Source: Cylindrodendrum hubeiense
Taxonomy: Eukaryota; Ascomycota; Sordariomycetes; Hypocreales; Nectriaceae
Length of the DNA stretch: 64,000 bases
Reading direction: 5' to 3'
Assembly: GCA_014621425.1 (NCBI GenBank)
Contig: JAANBB010000025.1
Location: forward strand, 124,001 to 188,000
How positions within the stretch are numbered: position 1 is the stretch's first letter; every line of letters starts with the position of its first letter. Below the pieces are notes generated by a model. It was not told where the DNA came from and did not search any database. It was given only the letters and a program-made list of their open reading frames with translations. The translations under genes were made by a program, and so were the position numbers. Positions 57,293-64,000 of the stretch are shown here, in pieces.

Positions 57293-59421
57293 ATGGTTTA
57301 CAAAGGCCAACCCCACTTCACGGACTTCAAGGCACCCATCATCAACCGTGCCATTGATGACCCGGGACGAAAACTGAGGGTTGTCATGGTCGGAACAGGC
57401 ATCTCAGGAGTTACCACGGCCATCCGATTCCCAGAGCATCTTGGAGAGAACATTGATTTGCAACTTTATGATAAAAACCCGGGTATGCAAAGCGAAAGCA
57501 TCACAATCTGGTCTACAGTCAGCTAATCAAGTACCTGTAGACATCGGAGGGGTCTGGCTGGAAAACCGATACCCTGGGGTGGCATGTGACATTCCAGCTC
57601 CGTGCTTTCAGTTCCTATTTGAGAACAATCCGGACTGGTCCAAGTACTACGCCGAAGGAGAGGAAATCGTGGATTACATTCAACGTACAGCGGACAAGTA
57701 TGGTGCGCGACAGTACATGAAGTTTAGGCACCTCGTCACCGGGGCACATTGGAAGCAAGACGAGGGGAAATGGTTGATCACAATCAAGGACTTGAATTCA
57801 GACAAGGTATGTCGACTGGGCTTTCGATACTCATCTTGTTGAAACACCGTGGGAGGCTAACGAGAACCAAGGTCTTTGAAGATGAAGCAGATGTGTTGAT
57901 CCTTGGTTGGGGGATGCTCAACAATTGGGAATGGCCGAAGGTCCCTGGACTTCATTCGTTTAAGGGGCCATACATGCACTCGGCAGATTACGACACCACA
58001 TTTGATCCTACTGGCAAGACTATTGCAGTAGTTGGTGGCGGATCTTCTGGCATTCAGATTCTTCCTCACATCCAAAAGGTTGCCAAGCATGTCGACCACT
58101 ACATGAGATCTCAGAATTGGATTGCACCTCTAGGCTTCGGCGCGATCGAATTAGAGAAGAGGGGGAAACTAGATCAGGGCAACTGTGAGTATTCCACTGA
58201 CTCGAAGTAACATTGCCTAATATTCTGTAGTTGAGTACAGTCCGGAGGAGAAAGAGTTGTTCAAGAAGAATCCCAACTCCTGCCACAGACACCGCAGGGA
58301 GGTGGAAGAAGCAATGAACGACTACATGACTGAGTCCGGATTTACATACGGCACAACACGACAGCAAGCCATCCAGGCCAAGTTCAAGGAGCACATGAGT
58401 ACATCTTTGAAAGAGAAGCCGGATATTCTCCAGAGTATTCTTCCCGCTTATCCTCCAGGCTGCCGACGCCGTAAGTAGTGCTGGCACGCACGCATTCATT
58501 TCCTAGCTAACATCATCATCAGTCACACCAGGCCCAGGGTACTTGGAGGCACTCAATGAATCCAATGTCGATTTTATCCCCAGTGACATCTCACACGTCA
58601 CGGAAGAGGGCATTGTCGGGCGTGACGGGACGCTGCGAAAGGTTGATGCAATTATCTGGGCCACCGGCTTCAATGTGTAAGCTGCCTGCAAAGTCTTCAC
58701 GGTGCCATTTTCTGACATATGATCCAGGGACTTCGTCAGCCGCTTTCCGATGACTGGTTTGGATGGCATCGAATGGAACCAAGTCATGGACCCTGAGCCA
58801 GAGGCCTACTTGGGCATGTGCGTTGACAAGATGCCGAATTGTTTCGTCTACATGGGGCCTAACTGCGGCCCTGGCGCCGGTGGTGCTTATCTGTGCGTCG
58901 ATGGCGAATGTGAGTTGATGATCTCTTGCATCAAAAAGATTCTGCGCGACAAAATCAAGTTCATGACCATCAAGACTGAGCGGGTCAAGCAATACGCGGC
59001 GCATGTGCACGCGTATCTGAAGACATCCATCTTTGGGCAACCCTGTAAGTCATGGTTCAAACGTGGCACTGAGGAGGGCAGAAACATTGCATACTACTGC
59101 GGCAACGCGTTGAACTTGCTCTACGCCCAGCGGAACCCGCGGTGGGAGGATTGGGACTACACGTACTTGGATGAGATGGGAGACAACCCACTCTCGTGGC
59201 TGGGCAACGGCTACACCCTCGCAGACTATGACGGAAGCACTCGGACCAAGTATCTTGATCCTGATGAGATTGACTTTCCTCCTTTGCCGCACGTGTCGAA
59301 TGGGACTACCAACGGGACGAATGGAGTCGCATTCAGCGTAATGCGACCCACTGATGCCAAGGCAACGATACCAGGCCATGTTGAAGAAGCCGGCGATGCT
59401 GCATTGTTCGGTCGAGCTTGA
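57293..59421 (+). CDS. Baeyer-Villiger-type flavin monooxygenase 3
   Basis: Six exons encode about 610 residues, starting MVYKGQPHFTDFKAP. The first turn is VVMVGTGISGVTTAIRF, then IGGVWLENRYPGVACDIPAP and NNPDWSKYYAEGEEI. The BVMO fingerprint is FKGPYMHSADYD, with Tyr in place of the conserved Trp. The second turn is AVVGGGSSGIQILPH. Further landmarks are MRSQNWIAPLGFGAI, YPPGCRRLTPGPGYLEAL, AIIWATGFNVDFVSRF and YMGPNCGPGAGGAYL. It differs clearly from BVMO1 and BVMO2, so it is not a recent duplicate. The C-terminal tail is Asn/Gly/Thr-rich. It is expected to be soluble, using FAD and NADPH. Substrate unknown. Confidence 0.86.
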
Positions 59422-59770
59422 GCTTTTTGAGAATGTGAGATATAGTCTATCTAAATTTAAATTAAGATAGTATAAACATGTGCGAAGCCAAAAACAAACC
59501 TGATCCAATTTAATACAATGCTTTTTTCTCATCATGTTATGATTGTGAAGATGATTCCTCCAATGTCATTCCGTCATAAAATAATGCAATGGTTTTCAAG
59601 GCATGCGAGAGCTATATAAACAGCCAATGCCATTAAAAGTCAATTGCCCTGTTCCTTGGCAAAGTTACTCATGTGTCAATTATATGAACCAACTCTGAAG
59701 AATGGACGGAGATGTCATTAATTGCAACTGGAAATTTTCATTTTCACAACATGTCACTATTTCTAACTAG
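59422..59770. other. Convergent intergenic spacer
   Basis: About 350 bp of AT-rich DNA between the BVMO3 stop and the stop of the cyclase-like gene. No gene is seen. Confidence 0.5.
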
Positions 59771-61014
59771 TTACAGAATTGCTATTGCGTTTGGAGGACT
59801 TGCGATCCCTCCTTGAATGTTCAACGGGGCCGACGTCAACAGAAAACTCCACTTCTTCAACCTTGCACAGGCTTCAGCTAGTGATTCCAGGTTCCATAGC
59901 TCACCGATCGGTATCCCCGCATGTGGAAGAAGCCACTGGTGGAGCATAGAGCCACCTTTTGGCGGAGGATAGCCTAAACTTCATATTAGTCTCACTGGTA
60001 AATAAATGCTTAGAGCAAGGAGGACTTACACTCCCAGCTCACTGCGTCTCCGGCAACGGCGGAGAAGCCAGTGTCCCAGAGCCATCGTTCAGTCTCTTCT
60101 CCTTGTTGCACGCCGGAAAAGCTGATCTTAGCGAACACCTCCGCTTTGTCAGGCGCAGTAGCTGCCTCGAACCAAGCAATGAAGCCTGTTCGGATGATGA
60201 GAATATCACCGAAGTGGAATTCTAGGCCTTGGTACGCAGCAATGCTTTGTAAATCCTGAACAGTGATGCCTGCCATTGTCAACAATTAGCCTTGACATCT
60301 AAATTCGCTTGGATAAAACGCATTAATGCCACTCACTGTGGGAGGTAATGGGAGAGATTGGCGCTTGGCCAGTTGCTTCAAGCCACCTGGGCCAATCTAG
60401 GAGCACTCCTCTACCGACGATGCCTTGCTTGCACCAATCTGCGTTCCAATGCATGAGTATGTAAAATTGTGTCGACAACGTGTCTGGTGAAATTTGCGCT
60501 TACAATGAACACCATGAGCTTCGGGGCGTAGAGCGACGTCATCAGTATGCTGAAGACCGTTATAATAGGAGCGAATCTTCTGGTCGGCGTAGTGCATAAA
60601 CCCATCCCATTGTGACCCGCATTGCGTATTCAGTGATATTTCATCGTCGTGGGCCATCTCACCAGTTATGGGCTCATAATTGATGATCTTGTGCTGGAGT
60701 CCAAGTCGACCAAACGCTGGCTTGCCAGCCTTTTCGTACGGCCAGTCCAGCTGGAATGATTGCCCATAGATTATTTCCTTTGCCGCTTCTAGTCTGATTT
60801 CTGGGCTCAGATTATTCAGTGCTGCAGCCTCGATCGTCAGTGCCTCGAGTTCGTAATGGCAAGTATGTGTTCGATCAAAAGATTGCAACTTACAGCCAAG
60901 ATGATCTGATCCATTTGCCGTATCCCATATTCCCCAGCATGACCTCTTTCCAGCTTCTTCATTCCATAGGAGGTCATCATATTTCGGTCGGGTTGTGGGA
61001 TATTGGGTAGACAT
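59771..61014 (-). CDS. Putative cyclase / kynurenine formamidase-like metal hydrolase
   Basis: Five exons encode about 340 residues from ATG 61014 (MSTQYPTTRPKYDDLLWNEE). Landmarks are SCWGIWDTANGSDHLGSLNN, LSPEIRLEAAKEIIYG, NTQCGSQWDGFMHYAD (the metal-binding segment with Asp and His), WCKQGIVGRGVLLDWPRWLE, QSIAAYQGLEFHFGDILIIR and the last exon YPPPKGGSMLHQWLLPHAG, ending at TAA 59771-59773. The family includes kynurenine formamidases and lactone- or amide-opening hydrolases, and 'cyclase' is a historic name. An in-frame upstream ATG at 61116 would add a basic 34-residue extension; I prefer 61014 because the family normally starts close to PKYDDL. A lactone-opening role after a BVMO step is plausible. 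It is divergent to the MFS gene with a shared motif. Confidence 0.82.
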
Positions 61015-61467
61015 GGGAATAATCAGTCTCTTGACAAAATCAGCTCTACTTACTACTCTTGGCTTCTCAATTGGTGAAATTGAGTAAAGACGACGGGGGA
61101 ACTTCTCAGGCCACATCTCAGATCCTTGATGGCTGGTGTGGTTACTTGCGCACCAAGCATGACTCCGGGACGCCGGGTTTTCGGCTCTTCGCGTGACGAC
61201 TTCCCCATTCCCCGTGGGGACCCCGCAAAGACACCAGCTTGCTGCACCAAGCTACCGTCAAAGACCGATCTAATTCAGATGAGTCTAACCTCATGCAGCC
61301 AGCTTAATTCAACTGATAGATTGATGCTACCTAACGTGCAGCCTTCCCCTCAGATGCACAGTATGCACATTTATAATAGAGCTAGATCCCCGCTCCTGCA
61401 TTCATTATTGTACAATCTATATTCCCATCGCCATTTAACTCATTATCATACATTTAAAGGCGAAACC
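61015..61467. promoter_or_regulatory. Bidirectional promoter, cyclase-like gene / MFS transporter
   Basis: A 453-bp region with one cluster motif variant (61165-61175). Confidence 0.45.
61165..61175 (+). promoter_or_regulatory. Cluster motif variant CCGGGACGCCG
   Basis: The weakest of the variants: it keeps CCG-N5-CCG but has a changed core. It is 151 bp from the cyclase-like start and 293 bp from the MFS start. Confidence 0.35.
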
Positions 61468-63327
61468 ATGGGTATTAGAACAGTAGGTGGCTTCTTCCTG
61501 GTTTAATCAATGACCTCGCTCACACATAATTGCAGGTGCTCCTCGGGGCCATGCTGGGGTCGTTCCTCACCGGCTTCGCTTCCTCAATCATCTCCAACAC
61601 CCTAGGCCAGCCATCATGGTTCGCTCAAATGGGCCTTGCAGGGAATGACAAGGAAACAACCGACATTATCAGTGCCGCCAACGGCCTCTTCTACGGTGGA
61701 GGCTTCTTCGGAACCCTCTTCACCTTCTACTTTTCTGAACGGTGGGGCAGGTTGATGGGATTCAAGGTCGCGGCAGCATGGGCTGTTGTTGGGGGCGTGC
61801 TGCAAACTGCGGCGATGAATGTACCAATGGTGAGTTTGGGTTTGAACCATGATTTCTGTTCGTTGTGGCTAAATTTTCAACAGTATCTCGTGTCGCGTCT
61901 CCTGTCCGGCTTCGCCACCGGCCAGACCACCGCTGCCATGATGCCCTACTACTCTGAAATCAGTCTACCTAATAACCGCGGCCAAAATAGTGGCCTTCAT
62001 GCACTCATGATTGAGGGTGGTGCCGCCGTTGCATCCTGGATTGGAGTTGGTTGTTACTATTCCCGGATTGGAACCTTTGGTTGGAGATTTCCCATTTCCC
62101 TCTCTGTTTTGAATGCTCTTGTTCTGTTTATTGTCACCTTCTACCGTACGTGCTGCCACTCCTCTCAAATTTCACAGTTATAGTAGAGCTAATACTCATC
62201 TTCGTAGTGCCGGAAAGCCCGAGATGGCTAATTCGAAAGGGCAGGATGGAGGAGGCATATCAAATTTTGACAGATTTGCACAAGCCGCGAACACCTGAAG
62301 AACAAGGCATTGCAGACCGTGAGTTTCAACAGGTCAAGATGCAATCTGAACTCGACAATGCCGAGGTACAGAAACATGGGCAGTGGCAGCTCTTCACAGA
62401 CCCTGGATACCGAAAGAGGTTCTTCATCGGATTCGGGTTGGTCGCTTTCGTCCAGAGTTGCGGAATTCTCGTCATCTTTAGTACGCGATCCCTTTCCAAC
62501 TACGCATTGCTTCTTGCTAACGTGGCTAGACTATGGTGTTCTGCTTCTCACGTCACTTGGCTTGAACGGTTCTGAATCGCTTATCGCCTTGGCTGGCTGG
62601 ATCACATTCACAGCAGTATGCATCTTGGCTGGAAATTTGACAGTTGATTGGACTGGCCGACGGCCGTCTCTGAGTAAGCTTATTTCCAATCCCAACTCTC
62701 GAGACTAGTCTGACCATATCAGTTGTCGGTTTCATTTTTCAATCTTGTTCGCTTGCCGTTTTCACGGTATGCCTAAAGTATTACCTAGAGACACAGGAGA
62801 AGAGGTTCGCTGTCGCATCAGTGACATTCATCTTTGTTACAGCTATCCCGTGAGTTTTCCCTGAGCGGAAGTAGAAGTCATCTAACCGGTCGACAGATTC
62901 GGCGCTTGCCTTGACAACAACCAGTTTACCGTCATCGCCGAGATTTTTCCCAATCACATGCGAAGCCTTGCTTGCTCGGTCTGTGTCAGCGCGCTGTACC
63001 TCATGCAAACTCTCTGGCTTAATCTAGCGCCGACGGCCATCAACGATATCGAGTGGAAATTCTACTTGGTCTTCGTAGTACTTAGTGCTTGTGGTGCTGT
63101 CTACGTGTATTTCCTAATCCCAGAGGTAAGCTGCGTAGTGCACAGCCTTATGATATCAGACTGCTAATGGTTTCTAGACCAAGAAAATCCCGTTGGAAGA
63201 ACTGGATGCTATTTTTGGACGGACTGTCGCTGTGAAGCTCAGTGCTCTAACTGAGGAGAAGGCAAATTCCGGTAGTGTTACTCATTGTGAGCAGGGTAGT
63301 GATGTAGTGGTGAAAGAGGACGCATAA
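61468..63327 (+). CDS. MFS transporter, sugar-porter family, cluster transporter
   Basis: Eight exons encode about 490 residues. The first exon is just MGIRT, joined by an intron to VLLGAMLGSFLTGFASSI. Landmarks are FYFSERWGRLMGFK (loop 2-3), YLVSRLLSGFATGQTTAAMM, FYLPESPRWLIRKGRMEEAY (PESPRW), GYRKRFFIGFGLVAFVQSCG, VDWTGRRPSLIVG (loop 8-9), FTVIAEIFPNHMRS and FLIPETKKIPLEELDAIFG (PET). Twelve helices are expected. It belongs with the lactose/hexose permease-like branch, yet members of this branch in fungal clusters also carry non-sugar substrates. It lies at the right edge of the cluster and probably imports the substrate. It ends VVKEDA. Confidence 0.86.
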
Positions 63328-63865
63328 GTTTAGGTATAGGATCTGTAGGTAAGGTTAATTGCTTAAATGTGTGATTGGACGTGTTCATTCCGTGGGCAAT
63401 GTCGGCAATTATCACGTTATTATACGACACACAACAAAGGTCGCACAGCCTCTTCAGCAAAAGAGAAAGGTCACTCCGTTAGTACGCAATACTATAGTAG
63501 TCCATATGTTCCGTTTAAGAAGAGTGGCTCAAGAACCCATTCAGTTGTACGGTGAAAACATTGCCGGCGTCTATTGTGATACATATTAAATACTACCTAC
63601 ATAGCTTGGATTGCAGCCAATAACTCAATGCGATTCGGTATCATTGCTGAGATACAACTTGTGCTAAACAGAATGTGTAAATAACTAGATCCGTGATACG
63701 CACCCATCCAGCCCAAATTTTAGTATTTATAATTTAAACATGGTAAAAAGGGACATACCAAAATAGCTTTTAATGGTGCCACACAACTGCTAGTATTCAT
63801 CAAATATGTATGTATCTATGGACTATTTCCTTCCTGCATATAAACTACTGCCCTCCAGTGGAGCC
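63328..63865. other. Intergenic, AT-rich, right of the cluster
   Basis: About 540 bp with no supported gene. Two short plus-strand frames (63359-63589) have no recognisable domain. Confidence 0.45.
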
Positions 63866-63896
63866 AAAAAAAAACAGCCCGCTGCTCGAGCGGGCT
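63866..63896 (-). terminator. Pol III-type terminator with preceding hairpin
   Basis: On the minus strand an 8-bp perfect stem (AGCCCGCT / AGCGGGCT, 63876-63896, 5-nt loop) is followed by a run of nine T (63866-63874). It lies about 10 bp past the 3' end of the tRNA, in the right place to end its transcription. The T run alone would suffice for Pol III. Confidence 0.6.
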
Positions 63897-63906
63897 AGGA
63901 TTACTT

Positions 63907-64000
63907 CGACACAGACAGGATTCGAACCTGCGATCCCTAGGGAATCAGATATCTAGGCTTATTTACTACCGGATTCGGAGAATCCGAATTCAACAAGCGC
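63907..64000 (-). tRNA. tRNA-Ser (probable), partial at window edge, with intron
   Basis: On the minus strand the T arm GCAGG-TTCGAAT-CCTGT is followed by a 7-nt acceptor strand CTGTGTC and discriminator G. A long variable arm (GATTCCC-TA-GGGATC) marks a class II tRNA, and discriminator G favours serine over leucine. Upstream of the 3' anticodon stem there is extra sequence with its own hairpin (GGATTCTCCGAATCC), which suggests an intron in the anticodon loop. The 5' half, including the D arm and possibly the anticodon, lies beyond the window, so the isoacceptor cannot be named. Confidence 0.65.

Noticed and set aside
25459..63327. Reading the cluster as a classical secondary-metabolite cluster
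   Set aside because: No PKS, NRPS, terpene synthase, prenyltransferase or DMATS is encoded in the window. Kept only as an alternative, since a core gene could lie outside.
1..64000. CRISPR arrays, bacterial operons, ribosome binding sites
   Set aside because: The gene structure is eukaryotic throughout and no regularly spaced repeat array was seen.

Overview
The window is nuclear DNA from a filamentous ascomycete (Pezizomycotina). Almost every gene is split by short introns of about 45-70 bp with GT..AG ends, transcription switches strand often, Zn(II)2Cys6 regulators are frequent, and the last bases hold part of an intron-containing tRNA. I cannot assign class or genus. Gene models were built by hand from splice signals and reading frame and are not confirmed by RNA.

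Left part (1-24 kb), apparently ordinary chromosome. In order: a polytopic membrane protein of unknown function (1704-3877), a TIM-barrel sugar isomerase-like protein (4198-5454, minus), a formaldehyde dehydrogenase-like zinc dehydrogenase with ten exons (7299-8925), a 2,2-dialkylglycine decarboxylase (9307-10617, minus), an MFS sugar porter (11962-13650, minus), a Zn2Cys6 regulator (14355-16196), an intracellular GH5 exo-beta-glucanase (16617-18077), a seven-helix-type membrane protein (18435-19870, minus) and a secreted M28 leucine aminopeptidase (22496-23880, minus). Intergenic gaps here are long (up to 2.6 kb).

Right part (25.4-63.3 kb): a dense cluster of 17 genes. It contains a peroxisomal enoyl-CoA hydratase (C-terminal SKL), a P450, three Baeyer-Villiger-type flavin monooxygenases (the first broken by a 525-bp insertion), two short-chain dehydrogenases, an acyl-CoA ligase (C-terminal AKI), an acyl-CoA dehydrogenase, three unrelated hydrolases (beta-lactamase/transesterase fold, HSL-type esterase, metal 'cyclase' hydrolase), an AtuA-type protein (acyclic terpene utilization family), a PaxM-like FAD monooxygenase fused to a polytopic membrane domain, two convergent Zn2Cys6 regulators and an MFS transporter. 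No PKS, NRPS or terpene synthase is present.

The enzyme set reads as a route from a hydrophobic cyclic substrate to CoA esters: hydroxylation (P450/FMO), alcohol to ketone (SDR), ketone to lactone or ester (BVMO), opening (hydrolases), CoA activation, then dehydrogenation and hydration in the peroxisome, with AtuA pointing to methyl-branched terpenoid acids. A CCG-N5-CCG motif (best form CCGAAATGCCG) lies 97-293 bp upstream of nearly every cluster gene, often between divergent pairs, and was not noticed in the left part. It looks like the operator of a dedicated regulon. The substrate is inference; a tailoring part of a biosynthetic cluster whose core lies outside the window is the main alternative.
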